The translations under genes were made by a program, and so were the position numbers. This document shows positions 34,609-44,140 of a DNA stretch of 64,000 bases, one piece after another. The stretch is from Bacillus sp. FJAT-29814 (lineage in GTDB: Bacteria; Bacillota; Bacilli; Bacillales; Cytobacillaceae), in NCBI RefSeq assembly GCF_001510715.1, contig NZ_LMTJ01000004.1:310001-374000 (forward strand), given 5' to 3'. Within the stretch, counting starts at the first letter, position 1. The number at the start of each line of letters is the position of its first letter. The notes below the pieces were generated by a model. That model saw nothing but the letters and a program-made list of their open reading frames with translations. It was not told the DNA's origin and did not search any database.

Positions 34609-36033
34609 TTAATGGACAGCCAGTTCCTTTTCTTGAAACTGAAAGTACTCTTTTGCATTGTGATAGGAAATGCCCTGAACCACTTTGCCCAAAAAGTCAA
34701 GATCATTCGGCACTTCTCCGTTTTCCACCCATTCGCCAATTAACGAGCAAACGAGTCTTCTGAAGTATTCATGTCTTGTATAAGACAGGAAACTCCGCGA
34801 ATCTGTCAGCATTCCGATAAAGCGGGTGAACAATCCAAGGTTGGAGAGAGCTTGCATTTGCTCGAGCATGCCGGATTTATTATCGTTAAACCACCATGCC
34901 GTACCAAACTGGATTTTCCCCGGAATGCCGTTGCCCTGGAACGAACCGATCACCGCTGCAATCACAGTATTGTCACTTGGGTTCAATGAATAAATAATGG
35001 TTCTGGGCAGGCCGCTTTCCTCTTCAATTCCATCTAGTAACCTGACAAGCGGTTTGGCAATTTGATCATCATTAATCGAGTCATATCCTGTGTCCGGACC
35101 AAGTTGCTTAAACCTTCTGGTGTTGTTATTGCGCAGTGCATTTATATGCAGCTGCATCGCCCATCCCAATTCGGAATATAAGCCGCCAAGGAATTTCAGT
35201 GTATAGGTTTTGTACTTTTTCTCGTCTTCAAGGGATACCTTATTACCCTTTAGGGCTTCAGCAAAAATAGCCGCAGCTTCTTCTTTCGTTGTTTCGGCAA
35301 ACATCATCGTATCGATGGCATGGTCAGACACTCTGCCGCCCACTGAATGGAAGAAACGGACCCGTGCTTCAAGCGCTTGCAAAAACTGCTCATAAGCTGT
35401 GATTTCCATGCCTGATACCTCTTGCAGCTTCTGTACCCATTCACGGTAGCCGTCACGATTGATTTCAAGGCCCTTATCCGGACGGAAACTTGGCAATACT
35501 TGAACATCAAAATCGCCATCTTGCTTTAATTTTAAGTGATATTCCAGATTGTCGATCGGATCATCGGTTGTGCAAACGACTTCCACGTTTGATTTCTTAA
35601 TTAAATCTCTTGCTCCAAAGCCTTCACTGTTCAGAGACGCATTGACTTTCTCCCAAATTTGCGGTGCGCTATTTTCGTTCAAAATGTCATCAATTCCGAA
35701 GAAACGCTGCAGCTCCAAGTGTGTCCAGTTATATAAAGGATTTCCGATTGTCATCGGGACCGTTCTTGCCCACGCCAGGAATTTATCATAGTCATCGGCA
35801 CTGCCTGTTATATATTCTTCATCAATGCCATTAGCCCGCATCGCCCGCCATTTATAATGGTCGCCATATAACCAGATCTCGGTGATATTTTTGAAGGTTT
35901 TGTTTTCATAGATCTCTTTTGGACTTAAGTGGCAATGATAGTCGATAATCGGCATATCCTTTGCGTAATCGTGGTAAAGACGGATGGCCGTTTCATTGTT
36001 CAAAAGGAAATTCTCATCCATGAACTTCTTCAT
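34609..36033 (-). CDS. uxaC: Glucuronate/galacturonate isomerase
   Basis: This 474-residue amidohydrolase-fold enzyme aligns with UxaC from the N-terminus: MKKFMDENFLL, LYHDYAKDMPIIDYHCHL with the metal-binding HxH, and GDHYKWRAMR. It interconverts galacturonate with tagaturonate and glucuronate with fructuronate. An in-frame ATG at 36075 would add 14 residues not seen in the family and overlap the operator region; both starts have weak ribosome-binding sites. It leads a unit with the LacI-family regulator gene. It would also serve glucuronate released by UidA further along. Confidence 0.93.
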   Translation of the reverse strand: MKKFMDENFLLNNETAIRLYHDYAKDMPIIDYHCHLSPKEIYENKTFKNITEIWLYGDHYKWRAMRANGIDEEYITGSADDYDKFLAWARTVPMTIGNPLYNWTHLELQRFFGIDDILNENSAPQIWEKVNASLNSEGFGARDLIKKSNVEVVCTTDDPIDNLEYHLKLKQDGDFDVQVLPSFRPDKGLEINRDGYREWVQKLQEVSGMEITAYEQFLQALEARVRFFHSVGGRVSDHAIDTMMFAETTKEEAAAIFAEALKGNKVSLEDEKKYKTYTLKFLGGLYSELGWAMQLHINALRNNNTRRFKQLGPDTGYDSINDDQIAKPLVRLLDGIEEESGLPRTIIYSLNPSDNTVIAAVIGSFQGNGIPGKIQFGTAWWFNDNKSGMLEQMQALSNLGLFTRFIGMLTDSRSFLSYTRHEYFRRLVCSLIGEWVENGEVPNDLDFLGKVVQGISYHNAKEYFQFQEKELAVH

Positions 36034-36079
36034 TAGTAAAGCACCAGCTTTCGATATTTTAGGGATAAATTTCATAAAA

Positions 36080-36093
36080 TGTTCACGTTAACA
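36080..36093 (-). promoter_or_regulatory. TGTTAACGTG operator upstream of uxaC
   Basis: TGTTAACGTGAACA (minus strand) lies 47 bases before the uxaC start. Its centre is 32 bases, about three helical turns, from the related site at 36112, which fits cooperative binding by a dimeric LacI-type repressor. Confidence 0.7.
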
Positions 36094-36111
36094 ATTCACA
36101 TTAAAAAAATA

Positions 36112-36125
36112 TGTTAACGTGCCTC
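36112..36125 (+). promoter_or_regulatory. Second TGTTAACGTG box, overlapping a stop codon
   Basis: TGTTAACGTGCCTC (plus strand) overlaps the 3' end of the isomerase-like gene that stops at 36114. It shares ten bases with the uxaC operator, in the opposite orientation. Confidence 0.55.
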
Positions 36126-36959
36126 TTCAAACTTTTTCTGAAGGTACTCAATACTGTCATTAATATGTGGTTCCCTCGTACTTTCTAATAAAATAGTAAT
36201 GTACGGTTTTTGCTGCTTGATATATTTAAAGACGGCTTGATAGTTTAACAACCCGGTACCGACAGGGACCATTTTGATCCAATGATTGTCAATGATAAAA
36301 TCTTTGGCATGAACGATGGCGATTCGATTTCCGAACAGCTCAAACGCCTCTTCGAAAACCTGTTCCTGATGCAGATAATTTTCAGGCGTTAAAAAATTCG
36401 CCGGGTCAAAAATCACTTGAAGGTTATTGGACGGAATATCATCGAGCAGCCGCCTCATCCGCTGTGGTGTATGAATCGGATGGTTAATTCCGCCTTCAAT
36501 TCCGACAATCACCCCAAATTTCTCCGCCTCGTTGACAATTTCACGGACACTCTCGACCACTTCCTGGTAAGCCTGCTCCGTAAAATTATCTTCAGTATAA
36601 ACAATCTCGGGATAGACATTTCCGGTTTCCGTTCCGACAATGCTGCAGCCAAAATCACGGGCATAACGAATATGTTCTTTAAACCGCTCCAACGCTTTCC
36701 GTCTTTCCGATCGATCTGGATGAATCATATTAATATAGCAGCCCAATACGGCAATGTGCAGGTTCTCTTTGTGGAAGGCGTCCCCGATATGGCGGGCAAG
36801 CCCTGGAGTTAAGCTTCCTGCTCCCGTATGAAGGTCGGGAAATGACTTAGCCAAAGCCAGCTGCACGCTCGACAGACCAAAGCCTGCGATTTCCTTCGTT
36901 AATTTTTCCAATGGCAGATGAGGAATATCATGGGCCCTAATTCCAATATTCGCTTTCAT
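36114..36959 (-). CDS. TIM-barrel sugar isomerase/epimerase-like protein
   Basis: This 281-residue xylose-isomerase-like (AP endonuclease 2) TIM barrel has metal-ligand segments GTETGNV, VGIEGGINHPIHTP, VIFDPANFLTPENY and AIVHAKDF, and ends near ILLESTREPH. Such proteins isomerise or epimerise sugars or sugar acids. Its place between the kdu/kdg genes and uxaC suggests a uronate-derived substrate, but this cannot be specified. TGGAGGAATCG precedes the ATG. A terminator separates it from kduD upstream, so it may have its own promoter. Confidence 0.75.
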   Translation of the reverse strand: MKANIGIRAHDIPHLPLEKLTKEIAGFGLSSVQLALAKSFPDLHTGAGSLTPGLARHIGDAFHKENLHIAVLGCYINMIHPDRSERRKALERFKEHIRYARDFGCSIVGTETGNVYPEIVYTEDNFTEQAYQEVVESVREIVNEAEKFGVIVGIEGGINHPIHTPQRMRRLLDDIPSNNLQVIFDPANFLTPENYLHQEQVFEEAFELFGNRIAIVHAKDFIIDNHWIKMVPVGTGLLNYQAVFKYIKQQKPYITILLESTREPHINDSIEYLQKKFEEAR

Positions 36960-36984
36960 ACGATTCCTCCATCAAATATATGTT

Positions 36985-37028
36985 TGTTAAAAATAAGCCG
37001 TACCAAATCCGGATGCAGTACGGCTTAT
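36985..37028 (-). terminator. Terminator between kduD and the TIM-barrel gene
   Basis: ATAAGCCGTAC and GTACGGCTTAT form a perfect 11-bp stem (36993-37003 with 37018-37028) and TTTTTAAC follows on the minus strand. Confidence 0.85.
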
Positions 37029-37040
37029 CCTTTCCACTGC

Positions 37041-37823
37041 TTATCTGGCCAGCCAGCCTCCGTCAACGGCAAGGATGTGTCCATTCATATAGTCGGATGC
37101 CCTGCTTGCCAGAAACACAACCACTCCCATTAAATCAGTCGGGGTTGCCCAACGGCCTGCCGGGATGCGTGCGGTAATTTCCTTCTTCCGTTCCTGATCT
37201 TCCCGTATCGGGGCTGTGTTGGCCGTTTCCACATATCCCGGAGCAATCGCATTAATCTGGACACCGTACTGAGCCAGTTCATTGGCAAACGCTCTGGTCA
37301 GGCCCGCTACCGCATGCTTGCTCGCCGTGTATGGCGGAACGAATTTCCCGCCCTGGAAAGACAGCATGGAGGCAATGTTGATGATTTTTCCGCTCTTTTG
37401 CTCCACCATGACCTTCGCCACTTCCTGACTGAGGAAATAAACGGAGTTTAGATTCAAATCCATCACCGCATCCCAATCTTCCTGCTTATATTCAAGCAGC
37501 GGTGCGCGGCGGATGGTCCCGGCATTGTTAACAAGAATATCAATCCGACCGTAAGCCTGTTTGCAGGCAGCCACCAAGTCGCCAATCACCTCACGCTTGG
37601 ATAAATCTGCTTGGAAAAATTCGGCGCGGCGGCCTTCTTTTTCAATCAGCTCGCGGGTTTCATCCCAGTCGCGGCCATGCGTGACGATAAACAGGTCGGC
37701 ACCTGCTTTGGCGAGCGCCACAGCTAACCCTTGGCCGATTCCTTTATTGCCTCCTGTGACAATTGCCACTTTATTAGTTAATGCGAAGAAATCCAATGAA
37801 AAGTTGTCCAACTGTGTTGTCAT
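37041..37823 (-). CDS. kduD: 2-dehydro-3-deoxy-D-gluconate dehydrogenase (KduD-type SDR)
   Basis: This 260-residue short-chain dehydrogenase has the Rossmann start VAIVTGGNKGIGQG, VNNAG, a catalytic Ser in NIASMLS and YTASK, ending in AVDGGWLAR. In KduD this fold reduces 2,5-diketo-3-deoxygluconate to 2-keto-3-deoxygluconate during use of unsaturated uronates. It is directly preceded by kduI, which supports the assignment over other SDRs. TGGGAGGCTAATTCAG precedes the ATG. Confidence 0.9.
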   Translation of the reverse strand: MTTQLDNFSLDFFALTNKVAIVTGGNKGIGQGLAVALAKAGADLFIVTHGRDWDETRELIEKEGRRAEFFQADLSKREVIGDLVAACKQAYGRIDILVNNAGTIRRAPLLEYKQEDWDAVMDLNLNSVYFLSQEVAKVMVEQKSGKIINIASMLSFQGGKFVPPYTASKHAVAGLTRAFANELAQYGVQINAIAPGYVETANTAPIREDQERKKEITARIPAGRWATPTDLMGVVVFLASRASDYMNGHILAVDGGWLAR

Positions 37824-37862
37824 CTGAATTAGCCTCCCAAAAATCTATTTATCTTTTAAGAA

Positions 37863-38693
37863 TTAACGTAATTCTTCCATCTTGACATGGTCCATGTCAT
37901 CGTACGTGATGTTTTCGCCGCACATGCCCCAAATGAAGGTATAGTTGCTGGTAGCAGTTCCTGTATGAATGGACCAGCTAGGTGAAATGGCAGCCTGCTC
38001 ATTTTTCATGACCAAATGTCTTGTTTCATTTGGCTGTCCCATAAAGTGGAACACGCGCGTTTCTGGTTCCATATCAAAATACAAATACACTTCCATGCGG
38101 CGCTCATGTGTATGGCAAGGCATTGTGTTCCAGACACTTCCTGGTGCAAGCATGGTCAAGCCCATTTGCAGTTGGCAGCTTTCGCACACATTTGGATGAA
38201 CATATTGGTAAATTTTCCTGACATTTAATGTTCCCGGCTCCCCGGCCTCCAGCGGTTTGATATTATTGATGTCAATTTTCACCGTTGGATAGGTGTGATG
38301 GGCCGGAGTGGAATTGATATAGAACTTAGCTGGGTTGGCAGCATCATTAGAACGGAACAGCACCTCTTTTGTGCCTCTGCCGACATATAGGCCGTCACGG
38401 CGCTGCATGTCATATTCGACACCATCAAGAATAACGGAACCGTCTCCACCAATATTAATAATCCCTAACTCACGACGCTCAAGAAAATAAGAAACTCCCA
38501 ATTGCTTATCCAGCTTGATTGTTAATTCTCCCTCGGCAGGTGTAACGCCGCCAAAGATCATCCTGTCGACATGTGTATAGGTTAAATGCACCTTTCCAGG
38601 TTCGAAAAGTGTTTCTACAAGGAAATGCTTCCTTAATTCATCTGTTGTATAACGTTTAATTTCATCGGGATGGTTTGCATAACGTGTTTCCAT
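37863..38693 (-). CDS. kduI: 5-keto-4-deoxyuronate isomerase
   Basis: This 276-residue KduI-family cupin, close to the E. coli length, has the zinc site in MPCHTHERRMEVYLYFD and the late SWSIHTGTATSNYTFIWGMCGEN. It isomerises 4-deoxy-5-ketouronate, made from unsaturated galacturonate, to the KduD substrate. The start at 38693 is used because AAGGAGG is nine bases upstream; an ATG three codons earlier would touch that site. It belongs to the kdgA-kdgK-kduI-kduD run. Confidence 0.93.
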   Translation of the reverse strand: METRYANHPDEIKRYTTDELRKHFLVETLFEPGKVHLTYTHVDRMIFGGVTPAEGELTIKLDKQLGVSYFLERRELGIINIGGDGSVILDGVEYDMQRRDGLYVGRGTKEVLFRSNDAANPAKFYINSTPAHHTYPTVKIDINNIKPLEAGEPGTLNVRKIYQYVHPNVCESCQLQMGLTMLAPGSVWNTMPCHTHERRMEVYLYFDMEPETRVFHFMGQPNETRHLVMKNEQAAISPSWSIHTGTATSNYTFIWGMCGENITYDDMDHVKMEELR

Positions 38694-38731
38694 AATGGAC
38701 ATCCTCCTTGACTAATTGTTTACTAATCTAG

Positions 38732-39748
38732 TTATCTAATAATTTTCCCATGCACATTATTGGCAAATGAAAGAATTTCATTTGCTGTAAAAATATTGCA
38801 GTCCCCATAGACTGTATGCTTTAACACAGAGGCAGCGGTTGCAAAGCTGATCAGCTCATCGGGGGCCATGCCTGTCAAGATTCCATGCAGGACTCCTGCG
38901 GCAAAGGCATCCCCGCCACCGACACGGTCAACAATATTGTCAACCTGATAAACCTTCGATTGATACAGAATACCGTCTTTATAGAAATTCCCCTGCAGTG
39001 TATTTGTCGAGGCAGAAACGACACCACGGAAAGTAGAACTGATATATTGGATATTTGGATAAAGATCGGTTACTTTTTGGTAATAATAAGCCAGTTTTTC
39101 GTCAGGGTTCAAAGCTTCAGGTGCCCTCTTGATTCCCAATAGATAAATCGCATCCAGCTCACCACAGGAACAGATATCGACATATGGCAGGAATAAATGG
39201 ATTGCCGCCGCCGCTTCCTGCTGGCTCCACAGCTTGGCCCGATAGTTAAAGTCAAAGCTTATGGCCACTCCATGTTCTTTCGCTTTTTGCAGGGAGTACA
39301 AGACGACTTCACGCATATTTGGCGATAGGGCTGCCGTGATACCGGTTACATGAAAGAGTGCAACATCTTTAAAAATTTGGTCCCAATCGAGTTCTGCCGA
39401 CTCAAGCAGTGAAACACTAGAGTATTTACGGTCATAGGTGACTTGAGCACTTCTTGGACCCACTCCTGTTTCTACATAGTAGGTACCAAGGCGGTCACCG
39501 CCTCTTAATAAATAATCGGTATAAACCCCATAGGATTTCAAATGATTTTCTGCCGCCATCCCTAGCACGTTATTAGGAACTTTGCTGACAAAATGAACTT
39601 CATGGCCAAACAGCGCCAGTGACATGGCGACATTTGCTTCTGCACCGCCATAGTGCATATTGATTTGACCTGCCCGGCTTAGCCGCTCGCCAATATTGGT
39701 TGACAGCCTAAGCAGGATTTCTCCGAAAGTTACTACTTTTTTCATCAT
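38732..39748 (-). CDS. kdgK: 2-keto-3-deoxygluconate kinase
   Basis: This 338-residue PfkB/ribokinase-family enzyme has an N-terminal GEILLRLS, substrate-lid region GGAEANVAMSLA and C-terminal anion-hole and catalytic motif RVGGGDAFAAG. Position beside kdgA and the kdu genes points to phosphorylation of 2-keto-3-deoxygluconate at C6. The stop is one base from the kdgA end region, so the genes are tightly packed. Confidence 0.92.
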   Translation of the reverse strand: MMKKVVTFGEILLRLSTNIGERLSRAGQINMHYGGAEANVAMSLALFGHEVHFVSKVPNNVLGMAAENHLKSYGVYTDYLLRGGDRLGTYYVETGVGPRSAQVTYDRKYSSVSLLESAELDWDQIFKDVALFHVTGITAALSPNMREVVLYSLQKAKEHGVAISFDFNYRAKLWSQQEAAAAIHLFLPYVDICSCGELDAIYLLGIKRAPEALNPDEKLAYYYQKVTDLYPNIQYISSTFRGVVSASTNTLQGNFYKDGILYQSKVYQVDNIVDRVGGGDAFAAGVLHGILTGMAPDELISFATAASVLKHTVYGDCNIFTANEILSFANNVHGKIIR

Positions 39749-39749
39749 C

Positions 39750-40394
39750 TTATTTCCCTCTGGCTGCTTGGACTTTATTTATATATTGTTGTGCTATTTC
39801 AGTAATCTTGTTGTAATCGCCAGTTTTCGCCGGCTCCACCAGATTTCCGCCAACTCCGACAGCAACGCAGCCATTTTTAATCCATTTCTCCACATTTTCA
39901 AGGTTGACACCGCCAGTAGGCATAATATTAACCTGTGGCAGCGGCGCCTTAACCGCCTTTACAAAATCAGGGCCGAAAGCACTTCCAGGGAAAAGTTTTA
40001 TGATGTCTACTCCTGCAGTTAATGCCTGCTTCATTTCGGTAATGGTCATGCAGCCGGGCATATAAGGGATTTGATAAAGATTGCATAGTTTGGCAGTTTC
40101 CTCATCAAAGCTCGGACTGACAATATATTGGGCACCGGCCAATATCGCAATTCTTGCAGTCGCTGCATCAAGGACCGTTCCTGCACCGATGACGACATCG
40201 TTATTTTCGTAATAGGAAGATAGTTCTTTGATGACTAGATCGGCATCTTTCACAGTAAACGTCACTTCAATCCCAGTGATGCCGCCTTTTACGCAGGCGT
40301 CCGAGATTTTTATTGCTTCTTCCTTGGTGTCCGCTCTAACAACGGCAACCACGCCACAATCAAGGAGTTTTGAAAGGGTTATCAATTTCTTCAA
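39750..40394 (-). CDS. kdgA: KDPG aldolase
   Basis: This Eda/KdgA-family TIM barrel of 214 residues has GITGIEVTFTV with the catalytic Glu, IIKLFPGSAFG with the Schiff-base Lys, and MPTGGVNLENV for phosphate binding. It splits 2-keto-3-deoxy-6-phosphogluconate into pyruvate and glyceraldehyde-3-phosphate. A TTG start at 40394 is proposed: GGTGATC, complementary to the 16S tail, lies three bases before it. A longer TTG start at 40406 has no such site. It is the first gene of the kdg-kdu unit. Confidence 0.9.
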   Translation of the reverse strand: MKKLITLSKLLDCGVVAVVRADTKEEAIKISDACVKGGITGIEVTFTVKDADLVIKELSSYYENNDVVIGAGTVLDAATARIAILAGAQYIVSPSFDEETAKLCNLYQIPYMPGCMTITEMKQALTAGVDIIKLFPGSAFGPDFVKAVKAPLPQVNIMPTGGVNLENVEKWIKNGCVAVGVGGNLVEPAKTGDYNKITEIAQQYINKVQAARGK

Positions 40395-40534
40395 TTGGAT
40401 CACCAACCAGAATGAATTTCTTATATTGAAATAATTTTTTATTGTATTTACAAGTCAATTATATATAATGGAATATACGAATATCCACCAATCCTAAAAA
40501 GCCCTTAAAAATTTAACTATTAATCTTAAAAAAA

Positions 40535-42082
40535 TTATCCTTTGCGGTATTCTGCTGGGGTGTAACCCGTATATTTTTTAAAGCAGATGCTGAAATACTG
40601 CGGGTTGCTATAGCCGACCTGCTCACTGACTTCACTCGTTTTCAATTTTCCCTCCCGCAATAAATCCATTGCTTTCTTCATCCGCAGTTCCAGTAAATAA
40701 TCACCAAAATTAAACCCTTTCTCTAGCTTGAATAGGTTGCTGAGGTAAGGTGTACTAACATGAATGACATCAGCTAATTTTTGTAAGGTTAGGCCTTGAT
40801 CATAATAATGTTCTTTCATATATTTAATCGCTTGGTCAACATGACTGAAATGATTTTTTTCCTTTCGTTTTTTCATCGTATGTGACCATTGTTGAATGAT
40901 TCTATTGAGAATTTCTATCATTTCCGTAAGCGTTTGCATTTTCATGATGTCGTGATACATCTCGGAAGAGTTAAAGCTCCCTGTTTGTTCTTCATTCCAC
41001 TTTTCCGATTCAAAAAAGAGCATGGCCCCAAGTTTTAAAGCAAGGACCTGCAAATCAGGCAAGGAAACGGTTCTGCTTTCAAGAATGGCAGCATGCAATT
41101 GTTCAAGGGCATTTTTCACCTTCTCCGGCATACCCAATTTGATTTGGTTTTCGATTTTTATTTCCAAATCGGCTAGGTTATTTCCATGCTGTTCGGTTTC
41201 TGAAACTGTATCCTCGAAGGAAATCACTCGTCCGGTTCCCATGATATGCCGTAAATCCATGGCAAGACAGGATTCAAGGAATGCATTTCGAATTTCAAAC
41301 AAATTAGCATAGGTTCTCCCATAGGAAATAGTGACAGATTGCCCGACCTTTTGATGCACAAACTCCAATAACTCCTGGGCAAGCCGTCCCTTGGCTGGGT
41401 CATCATTGCGGTCTAGCGATAAAAGGATGGCCAGCCGATCAGGACTAGCTTCCATTGCAGCTGAATCCATGCCGCCTATTAACGATTCGATGATTGGAAT
41501 GACCTGTTCTTTAAAATCTAAACCATCCCCCTCTTTGACGTACTGAACGAGTATCGCTGAATAGTATGGTCCTGTCAGTTGAACGCCCAAATCGGCAAGC
41601 TCTGTCTCGATATCAATCTGCTGCTCTCTATCTCTATTTAGCTTTTGAAAAAAGGCTTGCTGAAGTAGGGGAATAGATTCGTTGATTTGCTTTTCTTTCC
41701 TTACTGATTTCTGCCATTCCTCAGCCGCTTCTTTCACCTTTTCAAGCAGTTGCTCTCCATTTACCGGCTTTAATAGATAGTCAAATGCTTTTAATTTAAT
41801 GGCTTCCTGGGCGTATTTAAAATCTTCATACCCAGTCAGGAAAATGATTTTTGTGTCCGGACTTACCTCTTTTACATATTTGGCCATTTCCAGACCGCTC
41901 ATAAACGGCATATTAATGTCTGAAACTACTACTTGCGGCTGTTCCTTTTTAATTAAATCAAGAGCAACCGCCCCATCCGCAGCCTCTGCTGCCACGATAA
42001 ATCCATTCTCTTCCCACGGGATTGCCTGGCAAAGCCCTCGGCGTATAATGCGGTCATCCTCGACAACGATTACTTTATGCAT
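40535..42082 (-). CDS. YesN-like response regulator with AraC-type DNA-binding domain
   Basis: This 515-residue regulator has a receiver (1-120; VVEDDRIIRRG, phospho-acceptor in VVVSDINMPFMSG, Lys in YLLKPV), a middle linker domain of about 270 residues, and a C-terminal AraC double HTH (about 410-512; LTLQKLADVIHVSTPYLSNL and VGYSNPQYFSICFKKYTG). This is the layout of YesN-type regulators that control sugar-oligomer ABC importers in Firmicutes. It overlaps the kinase gene by eight bases. Probable targets are the ABC/GH105 genes upstream and perhaps the kdg genes downstream. Confidence 0.9.
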   Translation of the reverse strand: MHKVIVVEDDRIIRRGLCQAIPWEENGFIVAAEAADGAVALDLIKKEQPQVVVSDINMPFMSGLEMAKYVKEVSPDTKIIFLTGYEDFKYAQEAIKLKAFDYLLKPVNGEQLLEKVKEAAEEWQKSVRKEKQINESIPLLQQAFFQKLNRDREQQIDIETELADLGVQLTGPYYSAILVQYVKEGDGLDFKEQVIPIIESLIGGMDSAAMEASPDRLAILLSLDRNDDPAKGRLAQELLEFVHQKVGQSVTISYGRTYANLFEIRNAFLESCLAMDLRHIMGTGRVISFEDTVSETEQHGNNLADLEIKIENQIKLGMPEKVKNALEQLHAAILESRTVSLPDLQVLALKLGAMLFFESEKWNEEQTGSFNSSEMYHDIMKMQTLTEMIEILNRIIQQWSHTMKKRKEKNHFSHVDQAIKYMKEHYYDQGLTLQKLADVIHVSTPYLSNLFKLEKGFNFGDYLLELRMKKAMDLLREGKLKTSEVSEQVGYSNPQYFSICFKKYTGYTPAEYRKG

Positions 42083-43874
42083 CCTTCACACTCTCCCCTT
42101 TTGTTTTGGGAATCTTAATACCGACAGTTGTTCCAAAGCCAGGTTCGCTTGATATAGTCAAGCCATACTCTTGTCCAAAGTGGATCTTGATTCGTTCATT
42201 GACACTTTTAATGCCAATCCCGATAGAAGCCTTTTTATCCCGGTAACCCGAGTCCATTTCTCTCATGATTTCCTGCAGTTTCTCTTTTTCAATTCCATTG
42301 CCATCATCAGCCACTTCCAAATAAATAAGATCCTCCGCTTGATAGCCCCTGATGGTGATTTTACCCATGCCCCGCTTTTGCTTGACACCATGGTAAATGG
42401 CATTTTCAATCAGCGGCTGTAAAGAGAGTTTAATAATATTATTGGAAAGAATGTCTTCTTCGACATCTATTTCATAAGCAAAGTCATCGCCATAGCGCAT
42501 TTCCTGGATGTACAGGTAATGCTCAATATGTTCCAGTTCTTCCCTGATCGAGATGATTTCCTGTCCCTTGCTGATACTGATTCTGAAGAAGCTCGACAGT
42601 GCACTGATCATTTGGCTGGCATCTTTATTCAGCCCCATATCACACAGCCCTTTAATGGAATAAAGCGTATTGTATAAAAAATGGGGATTGATTTGGGCAT
42701 GCATAATGGCAAATTCCAATTGCCGTTTTGCCTCTTGTTCCATTTGAACCTGTTCCATCAGCGTATTAATCCGGGCAATTAATTCCTTAAAGCCGTTATG
42801 GAGGATTTTCATTTCTTCAGGACCGGAAAATTCATTATTCATGTCAAGATCCTTCTGATTAAATCCCGCCATTTGGTAGGCCATCTTTTTAAATGGATTC
42901 GTAATAAACTTACTCATGATATTGGTTAGCACGACTGTACAAACAGCCAGAAGCAAGATCAATAATATGTTAAAATGCTTGATATAATTAACTTTGGTTA
43001 GAATTTCACTTTCAGGAACAACCGCTGCCAATTTCCATTTATTCGTCTTGATCGTGTCGTAAATGACAATCATATTTTCACCCGAAAGACTTTTGTAGGT
43101 GAATTCGCCTTTTTCCTTGTCTAACTGCTGCAGGGAATGCAATGTTTCTTGGTCAAGTCTGTACTCCTTCTTAACCGTCTTCGATTCGTAGCTTCCATCT
43201 GGACTGACTAAAGTCAGGTACCCATTTTTCCCGATTAACGATTTATTTACAACCTCTTCAAAAAAATCAGTTCGTAGATTAAATAACACGATACCTCTCG
43301 ACTTTTCACTTTTCATTAACCTAAAGACAGAGATTACCTTATCATTTTGATTTAGACTTTCATCATTGTGGAGATTTTCCCAGTAATAACCCTCTGTATT
43401 CCCCTCATACCTGTTGAAATAATCATCATAGTTGATAGTTGGATAGGAAATATAGGGGGTCCGATAAAAAGAGTGCCCCTTTTGTTCATAGTCAATGATA
43501 ACTGAATCCAGAATAGTGTTATATCGCGTATAGATCATTTGTACATTTCGGTCAACCTCAATCCGTGTTTCCGGTTTTATTTCGGAATCATCAAGAGCCA
43601 GCATATATTTCACCTTTGGGTCGTTTGCCAGTGAAACAAACTGCTGAAACACATCGGATAACATGTAATCCAAATAATTCTTTGTTTGAAAAATGGTATC
43701 ATTGACATTTTTATATGCATTTTCTTCAATCTGCGATGTCGCCAAAACCGATGAAATCCACCCAGAAATGAATATAAAAATAATAATGATTGGAAGGAAA
43801 AGCGAGTTAATTGTTGATTTAAAAGAATAGAAGAAATACCGACGAAACAGGTTTTTTAGCTTAATAGCCATCAT
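42075..43874 (-). CDS. YesM-like sensor histidine kinase
   Basis: This kinase of about 600 residues has a membrane helix near the N-terminus, an extracellular sensor domain (about 40-280, Cache-like), a second helix (about 285-310), a HAMP-like region, a His_kinase (PF06580) domain with INPHFLYNTLYSIKG, and an HATPase with NAIYHG and DDGNGI. This class (YesM) senses extracellular oligosaccharides, often with the ABC binding protein. The start at 43874 is chosen for the GGGAG upstream. A cre-like box lies at 43900-43913. Confidence 0.9.
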   Translation of the reverse strand: MMAIKLKNLFRRYFFYSFKSTINSLFLPIIIIFIFISGWISSVLATSQIEENAYKNVNDTIFQTKNYLDYMLSDVFQQFVSLANDPKVKYMLALDDSEIKPETRIEVDRNVQMIYTRYNTILDSVIIDYEQKGHSFYRTPYISYPTINYDDYFNRYEGNTEGYYWENLHNDESLNQNDKVISVFRLMKSEKSRGIVLFNLRTDFFEEVVNKSLIGKNGYLTLVSPDGSYESKTVKKEYRLDQETLHSLQQLDKEKGEFTYKSLSGENMIVIYDTIKTNKWKLAAVVPESEILTKVNYIKHFNILLILLLAVCTVVLTNIMSKFITNPFKKMAYQMAGFNQKDLDMNNEFSGPEEMKILHNGFKELIARINTLMEQVQMEQEAKRQLEFAIMHAQINPHFLYNTLYSIKGLCDMGLNKDASQMISALSSFFRISISKGQEIISIREELEHIEHYLYIQEMRYGDDFAYEIDVEEDILSNNIIKLSLQPLIENAIYHGVKQKRGMGKITIRGYQAEDLIYLEVADDGNGIEKEKLQEIMREMDSGYRDKKASIGIGIKSVNERIKIHFGQEYGLTISSEPGFGTTVGIKIPKTKGESVKDA

Positions 43875-43899
43875 TACCAGACTCCCTATTAGCAGATAA

Positions 43900-43913
43900 A
43901 GAAAACGTTTCCA
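43900..43913 (-). promoter_or_regulatory. cre-like box upstream of the YesM-like kinase
   Basis: TGGAAACGTTTTCT on the minus strand differs from the broad cre consensus (TGNAANCGNWWNCA) only at the last base and lies 26 bases before the kinase start codon. Confidence 0.6.
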
Positions 43914-44053
43914 CACCTAAACAATAAACAATATTTATTGCTTGGTAAACAGGTATATTTTATCTAAAATTCTAGGAAGATGAAGTGACTTTTCTCGTAC
44001 CGAGCTAAAAACATTATGCCAGAATAATATATCTCCAGCTTTCACATAAGTAT

Positions 44054-44100
44054 AAAGCCTTTTCCTATGCCGACATTCGCAGCATAGAAAAAGGTTTTTT
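44054..44100. terminator. Terminator after the GH105 gene
   Basis: AAAGCCTTTTCCTATGC pairs with GCATAGAAAAAGGTTTT with few mismatches. T-rich ends on both strands suggest bidirectional function between the GH105 gene and the kinase promoter. The flanking gap (43917-44140) holds no ORF. Confidence 0.75.
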
Positions 44101-44140
44101 ATACTCCAGTCACATGACTGCGGAAGATTAAAGCAGCGGT

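Noticed and set aside
34609..36075. Use of the upstream ATG at 36075 for UxaC
   Set aside because: It adds 14 residues not found at the family N-terminus and has no ribosome-binding site, so the start at 36033 is preferred.
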